Below are positions 13,119 through 22,459 of a stretch of DNA of 64,000 bases, piece after piece. The position numbers and the translations under genes are program-made. The notes under the pieces are model-generated. The model had not been told where the DNA came from and searched no databases. It saw only the letters and a program-made list of their open reading frames with translations. Numbering within the stretch: position 1 is the first letter of the stretch; each line of letters opens with the position of its first letter. This DNA comes from Peromyscus leucopus. Its lineage: Eukaryota; Chordata; Mammalia; Rodentia; Cricetidae. The DNA lies in assembly GCF_004664715.2 (NCBI RefSeq), contig NC_051063.1, forward strand, positions 142,875,319-142,939,318, read 5' to 3'.

Positions 13119-13130
13119 TTAGAAAAAAAA
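12932..13130 (+). mobile_element. B3-type SINE (B2 superfamily)
   Basis: Tracks a B2/B3 SINE: GTTGGGGATTGGGGTAAGA head, CCAGAGGACCTGAGTTCAGT, CAGGTGGCTTACAACCACCT, CTCTTCTGGCCTCTGAAGGC, then a CA-rich tail. The terminal (CA)n spans about 13074-13116. Confidence 0.85.
13074..13116. repeat. (CA)n microsatellite in SINE tail
   Basis: Expansion of the CA-rich 3' part of the B3 SINE. Confidence 0.95.
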
Positions 13131-14275
13131 GTTTAAAAGTAAATGTTGGCGATGAACTGTTTTGCTTTATACAGTTTTTTCTTTTCTAGAAAAAGAAAGA
13201 AAACCAAATGTGTTACAAAGTAAAGCCATTTCTTGAAATAAAAATTCAGTTATTTTTATTATTACTGCTGTAGTTTGGGGCTCAACTTTAATAGTTTAAT
13301 GACTCATGGTTAATTTATAAGGGAATGGAAGCTCTAACTTAATATCTTAGCAACTTTTTCTAATTTTCTTCTTAGAAATAATACTTTTCTGGTCCCTTCT
13401 AAATTAAAACTGTTTAATAAACTAAATAAATGACCTTCAATGATTAGCTCATCTATAGAATACTTAAGAATGTGATCACATGAATTTCTAGAACTGTAAT
13501 TTTTCCATATGTGAATCAATTTAAACATTTTTGTGCTTTGGTGTTAATAATCTATATGAATGTGGAGTCTTAGATGAATTTAATGTCAACCAGGGATTAA
13601 TGTGCATTAATTAAATTGACAGTATCTTCTTTAATGAGAAAAAAGGATTTAGTTCTAATGCTTATGATCTTAATAAAGCTTCCCTCTACTTGTCTGTATT
13701 TTCTCAACATCAGGAATTATTTTTATTAGAAGGTGAAGTAATTTAGTCCTGGCTGAGTGGCAAAACTCAAATAAACCAAGTGATTGCAAACTGACTTTGT
13801 TTTGTTATCAGGGCTGTATAACCAAGCCGTGTAACTTTCAATTAAAAAGGAATCAATTTGTATCAGCTATTTAAAAATGAAAACACAAATTGAACTCCAC
13901 ATTTCATTTTCTTTTGAGTATCATACAAGATGGCTAAGCATTCGGAGGGATTAGACGCAGGCAGTGTCTACCATGTAGTGTTCAACATGCTTGTTGCAAT
14001 CCTCTTACATAAAAGCCACATTTCCCCAAAAGTTTCCCAAATAAAATCCTTGTCACCAAGAGCACTGTGGTTTGTAATAACATCCCTCCACAAACCTGTG
14101 AAGTCTCTGGAATTATTTTATCATCACACTGAGAAGGTGACACACTACCCCAAACACACGTGGGAGTGCAAAAGTGTCCTGAAGTGGTCCCTCCCAGCAC
14201 ATGATCCATGCAACATAATGTGTGCCTTAGTTACATACCAGACATCTTGGGGCTCTTGTGCCACTCCTCATTCTG

Positions 14276-14278
<3 letters not shown>
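13131..14278. other. Unique AT-rich DNA with a candidate conserved block
   Basis: No gene recognised. 13540-13915 is repeat-free, rich in TTAAT/ATTAAT motifs (for example GTGCATTAATTAAATTGACA at 13600-13619) and resembles conserved noncoding DNA. This is an impression only. Confidence 0.4.

Positions 14279-14335
<57 letters not shown>
14279..14335. repeat. (CT)n microsatellite
   Basis: About 28 CT units, adjoining an old antisense B1 fragment. Confidence 0.97.
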
Positions 14336-14339
<4 letters not shown>

Positions 14340-14425
14340 GGGTCTTGTTGTGAAGTTCAGCCCGGCTGGCTTCAAACTCACAATCCTTCTGCATCTTTAT
14401 CTCTCCAAGTGCCCTCACACCTGGC
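14336..14425 (-). mobile_element. Old B1 fragment, antisense
   Basis: Retains the antisense B1 layout: GGCTGGCTTCAAACTCACAA then a degenerate CCAAGTGCCCTCACACCTGG end. The central TGGGATTAAAGG block is lost. Confidence 0.6.
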
Positions 14426-14601
14426 CCAGTTGCTTTCTAAATCATAGCTTTATTATTATTTTGAGATGGAAAATGGAAGAGGGAATGCACAGAGCCGAGG
14501 AGCTGCCAAAAATAAATTTCTCTTCATGATATACAGTAATTTCACTCCATAAACAGTCATTGTGTCTATATACAAATATACATACATACACATACACACA
14601 T

Positions 14602-14751
14602 CTTTTTTTTGGCGGGGGGGTTCGAGACAGGGTAACAGTCCTGGTTGTCCTGGAGCTTGCTTTGTAGACCAGGCTGGCCTCAAACTAAAAAAGATTCACC
14701 TGCCTCTGCCTCCTGAGTGCTGGGATTAAAGGTGCGTGTTATCACTGCCTG
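14602..14751 (-). mobile_element. B1 SINE, antisense
   Basis: T-rich tail, then TTCGAGACAGGGTAACAGTC, GACCAGGCTGGCCTCAAACT, GCCTCCTGAGTGCTGGGATT and a GGTGCGTGTTATCACTGCCT end. Confidence 0.9.
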
Positions 14752-15394
14752 ATTTTTTTTTTTAAAGACAAGACATCACTATGTATCTGTAACACAAATC
14801 TTAAAGGGTCTTATTAATAAAAACAAACCCGGGGCCAGATATTTGGGTGAATGCTGGAAGATCAGAGAAGCAGAACAAGCCACAGCCACTTCATCTTACC
14901 AGTTCCTCAGCTGATCCTGTTTCCTCAGAATGGAAGCCTCTGAGTCCTCATCCAGAATGAATCTCAGCTGAACTGCTGCTCAAAAGCCTAAAAGCTTAAC
15001 CAGGCTCTAGTTCCTGGTCCTCACACCTTATATACCTTTCTGCTTCCTGCCATCACTTCCTGGGATTAAAGGCATGTGTCCCCATGCCTGGCTGTTTCCA
15101 GTGTGGCTTTGAACATACAGAGATCTGGATGGATCTCTGCCTCCAGAATGCTAGGATTAAAGGTGTGTGTGCCACCATTTTCTGGCCTCAATGTTTATCT
15201 AGTGGCTGTTCTGTCCTCTGACTCCAGATAAGTTTATTAGGATGCACAATATTTTGGGGAACACAATATCACCACATATCCCTGGCTGACCTGAAACTTA
15301 AAACTTAGACCAAAGTGACCTTGAATTCATAGAGACCCACCTGCCTCAGCCTCCCAAATGCTGGGATCAAAGGTGTGCACCATCATGCTTAGCA
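14752..15394 (-). mobile_element. B1 SINE interrupted by a solo LTR
   Basis: The B1 left piece is 14752-14787 (T tail, AAAGACAAGACATCACTATG). The right piece is 15277-15394 (TATCCCTGGCTGACCTGAAA ... TGCTGGGATCAAAGGTGTGC). Removing the LTR at 14788-15276 restores a continuous antisense B1 with TATC shared at the junction, so the LTR came after the B1. Confidence 0.85.
14788..15276 (-). mobile_element. Solo LTR, mys/MYSERV-like class II ERV
   Basis: On the minus strand it begins TGTGGTGATATTGTGTTCC and ends AAGATTTGTGTTACA, giving the retroviral TG...CA ends. It aligns along its length with the LTRs at 36212-36696, 32060-32485 and 52689-53164, including an AATAAA-like signal near the U5 side and two B1-like modules in U3. 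It lies inside a B1 with a short TATC duplication. No internal region follows, so it is a solo LTR. Confidence 0.85.
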
Positions 15395-15415
15395 AACCTT
15401 TTATGTATATGTATA

Positions 15416-15656
15416 CAGCTGGCAACATGGATTAGTGGGTGAAGGTTTTGGCCACCAAGCCTGGTGATCAGAGCGCAATCCCCGTGACTCACGTGGTGGA
15501 AGGGGAGAGCTGAGTTCTGGAAGTTGTTCCTTGACCTTCACATTAGCATCATGACATGAATACGCTCGTTCCACTCAAGCACATGCCTGTATGCACACAT
15601 ACATTCACACCTATTCACACACTGAAACACAATAACAAATAAATATATAATAAAAG
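15416..15656 (+). mobile_element. B3-type SINE
   Basis: Head CAGCTGGCAACATGGATTAG, then GGCCACCAAGCCTGGTGATC, CTCACGTGGTGGAAGGGGAG, GGAAGTTGTTCCTTGACCTT and a CA/ATAAA-rich tail. This matches the B3 branch of B2-type SINEs. Confidence 0.8.
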
Positions 15657-15678
15657 AACACATCAGAAGTTCAAAGGA

Positions 15679-15679
<1 letters not shown>

Positions 15680-15719
<40 letters not shown>
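15680..15719. repeat. (AC)n microsatellite
   Basis: Twenty AC units directly downstream of the B3 tail. Confidence 0.96.
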
Positions 15720-15721
<2 letters not shown>

Positions 15722-15835
15722 AAAAGTGAAAAAAAAATCAAAATTTTATCCTTGTTTGCCGCTTTCACATTCCTATTTACAGTCTATACTTCATTCATCC
15801 ATTCATTTGTCTGGTTACTTACTTACCTAGTTATA

Positions 15836-15905
15836 TACTGCTGGGGATTATACTGCCTTGCTCACCCTAGCCAAGCCCTTTGCTACTGAACCAAAGGCCC
15901 AGTCC
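15836..15905 (-). mobile_element. ID/B4 left-half fragment, antisense
   Basis: Contains CTGCTGGGGATTATACTGCC and a degenerate AAGCCCTTTGCTACTGAACC block, the antisense of the ID-type tRNA-like half. Confidence 0.5.
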
Positions 15906-16589
15906 AGTTTTTTTTTCCCTCCCAACAATATTCAAACCCATATTGAGTTCCTTCTCCCAGCCCCTCTGTAGCCTCCTTACAATGAATTTTCACTTGTCTG
16001 GTCCGACAACTACTACCCTGCTTGTCAAAGCTCTTGTATTGTGGTGACTTAACAAGACAACTCCACATAGTTAAAAAGGAGGTTTATTTTGGGATAACTT
16101 ATAGCCAGTAAAGGGGTTGGTTACAGGATCCAGGAAAGGTGAGGTGTAGTCCAGCGAGGCTCTCTGGAGAACTCTGACCTGTCTGCCATCCAGCATCCAG
16201 GATCACCAGGAAGCAAGAGGGCCAGCACATCCAGATCTCGGGTCTTAAGGGCTCCCATCTCAGCCCTGCTCTAGGAGCTCATCATAGGTAGGTGTGGCAG
16301 TTACCAGAAACCTCACTAGGGAGAGTACTTCCAGGTCAAAGCTGGAACAGCTACCCACTACACTCTTGTTTTATATTTTAGGGTGTAACAAACTTCTCCC
16401 CAAATACACCACACTTCTAGGGATGTATGCTGTAGGACGAGGACAAGTCTAAGGCAAATAAAGATTTAGTTATTAATTTTATGCCTGGAAACAGAGGGAT
16501 CTGATGGAAGAACCCTACTTCAAAATGGTTATTATACTCATATTCAGCTACCCAATATGCTCGCCTAGCAGAGACTTTTGAAAAAAGTT
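15906..16589. other. Intergenic DNA, possibly an unclassified repeat
   Basis: No gene. 16070-16400 reads like an interspersed repeat (AGGAGGTTTATTTTGGGATA ... TACACCACACTTCTAGGG), but I cannot assign a family. Confidence 0.35.
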
Positions 16590-16809
16590 TTAACTTAATT
16601 TTATTATTTTATGTGTATGAGTGTTTTCCTGCATGTATGTCTGTGGACCATGTGTGTGCCTGGTGGTCTCAGAGGTCTGAAGAGTGCCACAGATTCTCTG
16701 GAACTTGACTTTTAGACAAGTGTGAGCTGCCATGTGGGTTCTTGGAATTGAACCCAGGTCCGCTGGGAGAATAGCCAAGGCTCTAACCATTTGGCAACCT
16801 CTCCAGCCC
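16590..16809 (-). mobile_element. B2/B3 SINE, antisense
   Basis: Ends on the plus strand with GGCTCTAACCATTTGGCAAC and CTCTCCAGCCCA, the antisense of the B2 head. Upstream lie GAACCCAGGTCCGCTGGGAG, GAGTGCCACAGATTCTCTGG and a T-rich start (the A tail). Confidence 0.85.
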
Positions 16810-16916
16810 ACATAGCTTTTTATTAAAAGGACTACTTCAGTTCTCAATCTTTGTCAGTTAAAGAATCAAATCCACTTCTCTGCCAAGAAAGGATCCAAAG
16901 TTGCCACAGAATACAG

Positions 16917-17011
16917 TTTCAAAAACAATAACAACAGCAAACCAAACCCAAACACAACAACTACACAAACCAACCAACCAACCAACCAAACAAACAAACA
17001 AACAAAAAAAA
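16917..17011. repeat. A-rich (CAAC)n(CAAA)n simple repeat
   Basis: CAAC units pass into CAAA units and end in an A8 run. Confidence 0.9.
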
Positions 17012-17121
17012 CCCTGTCTTCTGAGCATGGTGAGCATGTTTCTCAGCGCAGCGATCTCAGTATTGAAAGAAAAGTTGCCTGGAGATCAACTAAATCCAAA
17101 GAGGATTTTCTTTTCATTTGC

Positions 17122-17250
17122 ATTTAGACCAGGTCTCACTATGTTGCCTTGGTTGGCCTGGAACTTGCTATGTAGATCTGGCTGGCCTTGAGCTCGCAGA
17201 GGTCAGCTTGCAGATTGCTGGGATTAAAGGTGTGCACTACCACACCTGGC
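17122..17250 (-). mobile_element. B1 SINE, antisense
   Basis: ACCAGGTCTCACTATGTTGC, CTATGTAGATCTGGCTGGCC, GCTGGGATTAAAGGTGTGCA and CCACACCTGGC occur in antisense B1 order. Confidence 0.88.
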
Positions 17251-17439
17251 AAAGAGGACTCCCTTATAATTCAGTCTGGGGGTAGCGGTAAGACCATGCT
17301 GCTCTTGGTCAGGGTGGTAGCAAAAGGACACTTAGGTTGTACCAGAGTTCCTAAAATCATTGTTTTCCAGCAGTGATTGCACAAAATGGAACCACCTGGG
17401 AAACTTTTTAAATATCTGTATTACAATCATCCAAGAAAT

Positions 17440-17812
17440 GCCTTCCTTTGCAGACACAAACATGCCATTTACAAGTGTAATTTCTGGTATTTGTTAGAAA
17501 TGAGACATCTTAGCCGTGTTATACTGAGATGAGAGCGGTCACTGGGAGAGCAAAATCGCTTGCTGTTTGATTGTGCCTTTGAAACTCAGCAAGCAGGATC
17601 TCCCTCCTCCTAGCAATGTTCTAACACGTGGAAGTGTGAACGAGCGCAGGGGCAAGAGAACCTCGGCACAGAAGTAGTGCAAAATTCACTCGCATGTCCA
17701 AATTACTTCCCCTTTTATCAGATGATATTACTGTGTCAGGTACTACTTACATAGCAGATTATTAATTCTTTACTTGCTGACTGAATTTGTTTAAATTCTC
17801 TATGTTGTTTTC
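17440..17812. promoter_or_regulatory. Candidate conserved noncoding block
   Basis: Repeat-free segment with mixed composition, isolated CpGs and motifs such as GCAATGTTCTAACACGTGGA and TTTTATCAGATGATATTACT. It looks functionally constrained, but the window gives no comparison to prove it. Confidence 0.3.

Positions 17813-17813
<1 letters not shown>

Positions 17814-17854
<41 letters not shown>
17814..17854. repeat. (GT)n microsatellite
   Basis: About 20 GT units at the tail side of an antisense B3 SINE. Confidence 0.96.
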
Positions 17855-17858
<4 letters not shown>

Positions 17859-17998
17859 CATGGTGATGCACATGTGGGAGTCAGAGGACAGCTTGTGGGA
17901 GTCCATTATGTCTCACCACCATGAGAGTCCTAAGGATCCAACTCAGGTCATCAAGCTTAGGAAAAGGCAAGCGCCTTTACCATCTCACCAGCTCACAG
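17855..17998 (-). mobile_element. B3-type SINE, antisense
   Basis: GGGAGTCAGAGGACAGCTTG, CCAACTCAGGTCATCAAGCT, CAAGCGCCTTTACCATCTCA and CCAGCTCACA correspond to an antisense B3 body and head. Confidence 0.8.
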
Positions 17999-18776
17999 GC
18001 TCATTTTTCCGTTTCTGATATTACAAGATATTCAAAATGTGAAAGCAGCCATTTAGGAAATTATTTTGTTGATCCAGATTAATCAATGTGAGGAGCTGGA
18101 TCTGGCCCATGGGCCACGGTTTTATTTCACCTGGAGGGATGATAACAATGGAAGACACCTTCTACGATTACACTCTCTAGTAGTCCTTCTCAAACTCCGA
18201 CACACATGTCAATCACTAGGTGATGGCTGGGGATAGGGCTCAGCAGCAAAGCTCTTGGAGAGCTTGCTGAGTCATACACCCCAGGGTTACTCTGGAATAT
18301 TCTGATTTGTGCTTTGTACATTTCTCACTTGAGCTGAGTCTGACCTGCTAGTAAGCATGAGGGCAGGCAGCCAGCCACCATGCTGCTCCTGATGGCTTGT
18401 CAAATACAGGTATGCTCTTGAGGATTCAAGGAGCTCTTTTCCCTCCCTGTATCAACACCATCCCTGGTTGATGATTAGAGTGCTCACACTTGCCCTGGGA
18501 AGTAGTGTGTGGGGAGGATCATATTGTTGGACACGACTTCCTTGAAATAATCTCCATCTTGTTGGCAAGACTGACTCATCCCTAAATACGTTGAAGATGA
18601 CCTGCTTCACGAGAAACTACAGCTAATGATACAGCACAGGTGACTACTTGTTTCAAGTGGATAAAATCTTGTTCCTAACTCACAGACGAAGAAACCAACT
18701 CTCTCACAGGGGAAATAGCTCATCCTAGGCTTCCCAGGAACTAGGATGCGAAAGAGAGAGTTGAAGCAGCATGGAA
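17999..18776. other. Mostly unique DNA with an ID-like fragment
   Basis: No gene. 18226-18288 (GCTGGGGATAGGGCTCAGCA ... CCCCAGGGTT) resembles the ID/B4 tRNA-like half in plus orientation. The rest is unassigned. Confidence 0.4.
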
Positions 18777-18990
18777 AGCTTGGTGTGGTGGCTCATACCT
18801 ATAATCCCAGCACTCAGGAGACAGTTTGGAAGATCATGAGTTCAAAGCTAACGGGCTAAATAGTGAGTTCCGTGTCAGGTAGGGTTACACAGCAAGATTC
18901 TGTCTCAAACTAATGAATGAACTAACTAATTGACTAACTGACTGACTGACTGACTGACTGACTAACTAACTAATTAACTAACTAACTAAA
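18777..18990 (+). mobile_element. B1/B4-type SINE with (ACTA/ACTG)n tail
   Basis: GGTGTGGTGGCTCATACCTA, TAATCCCAGCACTCAGGAGA and AAGATTCTGTCTCAAACTAA, then a tail of ACTA and ACTG tetranucleotides (18909-18990). The SINE tail has evolved into a microsatellite. Confidence 0.8.
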
Positions 18991-18997
18991 GCGGTAT

Positions 18998-19112
18998 GGA
19001 ACTGGATGTAGCAGTGAATGCATGTCATTCAGGACTCAGAAAGTTGAGTCAGCCTCATGTTTAAGGCTAGCCTGTACATTTTGGAGCAGTCCTTTCTCAA
19101 AAACCTTTAAAA
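18998..19112 (+). mobile_element. Degenerate B1-like fragment
   Basis: Retains GGACTCAGAAAGTTGAGTCA and TTTAAGGCTAGCCTGTACAT in B1 order with an A-rich end. The head is badly decayed. Confidence 0.45.
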
Positions 19113-19158
19113 AATGAAGCATGATGATGCTATGACTCCAAAGCCTATCCTCTTTATG

Positions 19159-19159
<1 letters not shown>

Positions 19160-19204
<45 letters not shown>

Positions 19205-19260
19205 ACACACACATACACACACACAAACACACTCACACACATACACAAACACACTCACAC
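19160..19260. repeat. (CA)n microsatellite with TA/AA interruptions
   Basis: A long CA array becoming imperfect (ACATAC, ACAAAC, ACTCAC) towards its right end. Confidence 0.95.
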
Positions 19261-19854
19261 CATATCACTGATAAAATGTCATATATTGCTTCATAAAAGA
19301 TTCAAAATGATCAACAAAAATTCAAATGATATTGGCAAATCAAGTAAGTTAGAAGCAAATGAAATATGGCAACAAGGGAAGGAAGACAGAGTACACACTG
19401 TGTCCGCAAAGCTCTATTGTCTTGCCAGTTGTAATGAACTTGACTCTGAATTTCTGAAGAAAAGGCAGGCTTTCAGAGCTCTATGTGGTACCCTGTTTGC
19501 AAGGCCAATACAGACAGAGAATGCAAATGGGAATGGAGTGGTGATGCGTTCCCAAAGAAGCTTGTCCAGATTTCCAGGTCTACGATGTACTCTTGGGCTT
19601 GGGACTATCGAGGAGGGCTATGCTATGGTGCTGCTCACAGATCTTCCTGCATCTGTGAGGTGGTGAAAACAGGGTACCAATCAGGAACATCTGTTGCTCT
19701 AAGACACCATACCTGAGTTGTAAATCTGGACTCAGGGTTCTCTATCATTTAATTCCTTCTGACGCTCTTTGCCCCAGCACCAAAAGCAGACAAGTTGGGT
19801 TTCTTATTAACACAATACCACCAGGCTGATCATAATACTGCAGAAATCTTTCTA
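19261..19854. other. Unique DNA
   Basis: A 126-codon plus-strand frame (19286-19666) is present but has no recognisable domain. I treat it as chance. Nothing else recognised. Confidence 0.4.
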
Positions 19855-20225
19855 TTTTTTGTATTTATTTTTTTACTTGTTTTTACATCCTGAACTCAGT
19901 CCCCCCCCCTTCTCCCCTCTCAGGTCCTCCCCCTTTACCTTCTCCCCATCCACTCCTTCTCCTCCATTTCTCTTCAGAAAAGGACAGACTTCCCATGGAT
20001 ATCAACCAGCCATGATAGATCGATAGCAGTGAGACTAGGCATCTCCTTCCCTATTTAGGCTAGATGAGGCAACCTGGTAGGAGGAAAGGGCCCTAAAGGC
20101 AGGCAACACAGTCAGAGACAGCCCCTGCCCCACTGTTAGGAGTCCCACAAGAAGACCAAGTCACACAACTGTAACATATGCAGAGGGGCTAGGTCAGTCC
20201 CATGCAGGCTCCCTGATGGTCGTTT
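19855..20225 (-). mobile_element. LINE-1 (Lx-like) 3' end, antisense
   Basis: Order on the plus strand: C/T-rich stretch, TCTCTTCAGAAAAGGACAGA, CTTCCCATGGATATCAACCA, GAGGCAACCTGGTAGGAGGA, AGTCAGAGACAGCCCCTGCC, TGTTAGGAGTCCCACAAGAA, CCCATGCAGGCTCCCTGATG. This is the antisense of rodent Lx-type L1 3' untranslated sequence. It shares this layout with 39335-39900. Confidence 0.8.
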
Positions 20226-20401
20226 CATTCTCAGAGAGATTTCTTAAATGAAAGGTAAGATAGAGTCCACTATTCCCGTCAACACTTGAAGTCATTCTTT
20301 GCTCTTCACACTTTGCTTAGAGGGTCAGTGCGTTTGGTTGGCAGAAACAGAACATGTGTTAAGACAGATGGTTTCAGAAGGAAAAAAAAAAAAAGGTCTT
20401 G

Positions 20402-20502
20402 GGGGAGTGATGGGTATAGTTTGGGGGTAGAACTTAGACCTAGCTTGTGAGGGGTCATCAGCTCAACCCTCAGCAAGCAAGAGGAAGCAAAAAAAAAAAG
20501 TC
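20402..20502 (+). mobile_element. Diverged ID-like SINE
   Basis: GGGAGTGATGGGTATAGTTT ... GGTCATCAGCTCAACCCTCA with an A10 tail is compatible with a decayed ID (tRNA-Ala/BC1-derived) element. The match is loose. Confidence 0.4.
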
Positions 20503-21505
20503 ATGGAGATAAGACAAATACAAAACAAGTTTTCTTGGTAAAGGGCAAAGAAACGTCTTTCACTTATTTTTTTTTTTCTTTTTCCCAGAGAGCTAAGAAC
20601 ACAAGTTTTCTTATCTGAAAATGAGCAGGTTGGTGCTCTACCAATCTCTAACGTCCTTTCTGGCTTGAATGCTTGCATTAGTCAGTCAGCATTTTGATGG
20701 ATTCAGAGATGAGAAAAAGAGGAACAGGGGTAATCCTCAGAGCACCAGAGCCAAGCATCTATCTGAGATGCAGCCAAGCAGCTTCTGAAACAGCCCTATG
20801 ACTCACGGGATGGAGCCACCGCCGCGTGCTGTGAAAATCAGCTCACCAGTTCCAAGCAGAGGCTCAGCCCAGGCTGGAAGGCAATTCCAAGGAATTCAGA
20901 TCTTCTGCCAACAGGATCACTTGAGTCATCTTTCAACATCACATTCCAAACGCAATGTTCATGTCGAGTCCTCAGGCATTTGTGAAGAGACTAGCCTGGC
21001 TTTGGCTCTCTGTGGATTCATTTTGCATTGGAACTTCATCTAGACTTCCAGAAAAACGTTAGGTCTTGTCATCCACCAAGAAGAGTTTCTCCAGGTCTTT
21101 TAAAAACTACTCACGATCTGAAAACTTTTCCTTTCCCCCTTTTGCTTAACTGCATTGTTTGACTGCTGTAAAAGCTAAACCACCAACAAAACCCAAGAAG
21201 GTAAACCAATGACTGGCATGAGAGTTCCTGAGGCGTTACTGCGGCAGACCAGGCTCTCAGATCTCTGGGCCGCTGTGTCGCTTTCTCTTTTGTGTACGGC
21301 ACTCTGGGTGCCACTGTCTGTATTTCAGGGCCTATACACACTACATAGCTAGAAACACATTTTTAAGCCAATGAGTTTTTTTTTTCCCCCTACCAAAATC
21401 AGATGGTATCAACACAGACAAATCAAGGCATGCATAAACTGAAGTCAGTTTAACTTTAGGGTTATGTTGGTGAGGAGCAGGTATGTGTTGTTTTCCAGAA
21501 CCACT

Positions 21506-21508
<3 letters not shown>
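20503..21508. other. Unique DNA
   Basis: No gene or repeat recognised. Isolated CpGs occur at 20810-20830 and 21235-21300. Confidence 0.45.
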
Positions 21509-21509
<1 letters not shown>

Positions 21510-21578
<69 letters not shown>

Positions 21579-21645
21579 CCTCCCTCCCTCCCTCCTCTCT
21601 CTCTCTCCTCCCTCCCTCCCTCCCTCTCTCTCTCTCTCTCTTCCC
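21510..21645. repeat. (CT)n/(CCCT)n polypyrimidine array
   Basis: About 32 CT units, then CCCT blocks alternating with further CT runs. It is 136 bp of pure pyrimidine with mirror symmetry and could adopt triplex (H-DNA) structure. Confidence 0.96.
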
Positions 21646-21959
21646 TCTACAGTGCCCTTCTGCTTCTGGTATGTGTATGTTCGTGGATGCACCTGTATGT
21701 GAGCATGTGTAAGTGTGCAGGCTGAAGGTCAGTGCTGGGTATCTTCCACAATTGCTCTCCAGCTGAGTTTTTGAGGAAAGGTCTCTCAGCACAGTTAACC
21801 ACAGTCAGTTCTTGCAGCTCCGGGGAAGCCATCTCCTCATCCCCACCCGGCCACAGCAATTGCTCTCAGGTTTGGCAAATGGCTCATCAGTACTCACGGG
21901 AGCTGGTGTCAGGACTTGGTGTGGTGTTCACTAAAGAATTCAAAATGGAAGTAGAATAA
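21646..21959. other. Intergenic DNA, part of a GT-leader composite SINE
   Basis: 21650-21790 shares the GTATGTGTATG ... GAAGGTCAGTGCTGGGTATC ... GAGGAAAGGTCTCTCAGCAC layout of the composite B3-B1 elements elsewhere in the window, but is cut short. No gene. Confidence 0.4.
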
Positions 21960-21974
21960 AGAGAGAGATATTTA

Positions 21975-22126
21975 GCAGTGGTGGTGCACACCTTTAATCC
22001 CAGCACTTGGGAGGCAGAGGCAAGCGGATCTCTGTGAGTTCGAGGCCAGTCTGGGCTATAGAGTGAGTTCCAGGAAAGGCTCCAAAGCTACACCGAGAAA
22101 CCCTGTCTCAAAACACCGATAGAGAT
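21975..22126 (+). mobile_element. B1 SINE with 15-bp target duplication
   Basis: Complete B1: GGTGGTGCACACCTTTAATC ... GATCTCTGTGAGTTCGAGGC ... GGAAAGGCTCCAAAGCTACA ... GAAACCCTGTCTCAAAACA. Exact target duplication AGAGAGAGATATTTA at 21960-21974 and 22127-22141. The GGAAAGGCTCCAAAGCTACA form is the one I associate with cricetid B1s. Confidence 0.96.
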
Positions 22127-22254
22127 AGAGAGAGATATTTATATTTAATTTGTCCCCCATGGAAAAGTTCAGCTGTGGACTGTTTAGGGCTTAGACAGTA
22201 AGTATGCCCCTGATATTTTACTTTAAAGAAATTGATGTGTTAATTATTAGATTC

Positions 22255-22272
22255 ATTATATTATTATTATTA

Positions 22273-22313
<41 letters not shown>

Positions 22314-22459
22314 TTGGTTTTTGGGGGCACGGTTTCTCTGTGTAGCCCTGGCTGTCTTGGAACTTCCTCTATAGATCAGGCTGGCCTCAAATTCAGAAAT
22401 CTGCCTGCCTCAGCCTTCTGAGTGCTGGAACTAAAGGCATGCACCACCACCACCTGACA
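22255..22459 (-). mobile_element. B1 SINE, antisense, with (ATT)n tail
   Basis: 22255-22313 is an (ATT)n array, the complement of an expanded AAT tail. It is followed by GTTTCTCTGTGTAGCCCTGG, GATCAGGCTGGCCTCAAATT, TGCTGGAACTAAAGGCATGC and ACCACCACCTGAC. Confidence 0.9.

Noticed and set aside
16070..16400. Possible LTR fragment
   Set aside because: Repeat-like wording but no TG...CA ends, no duplication and no family recognised.
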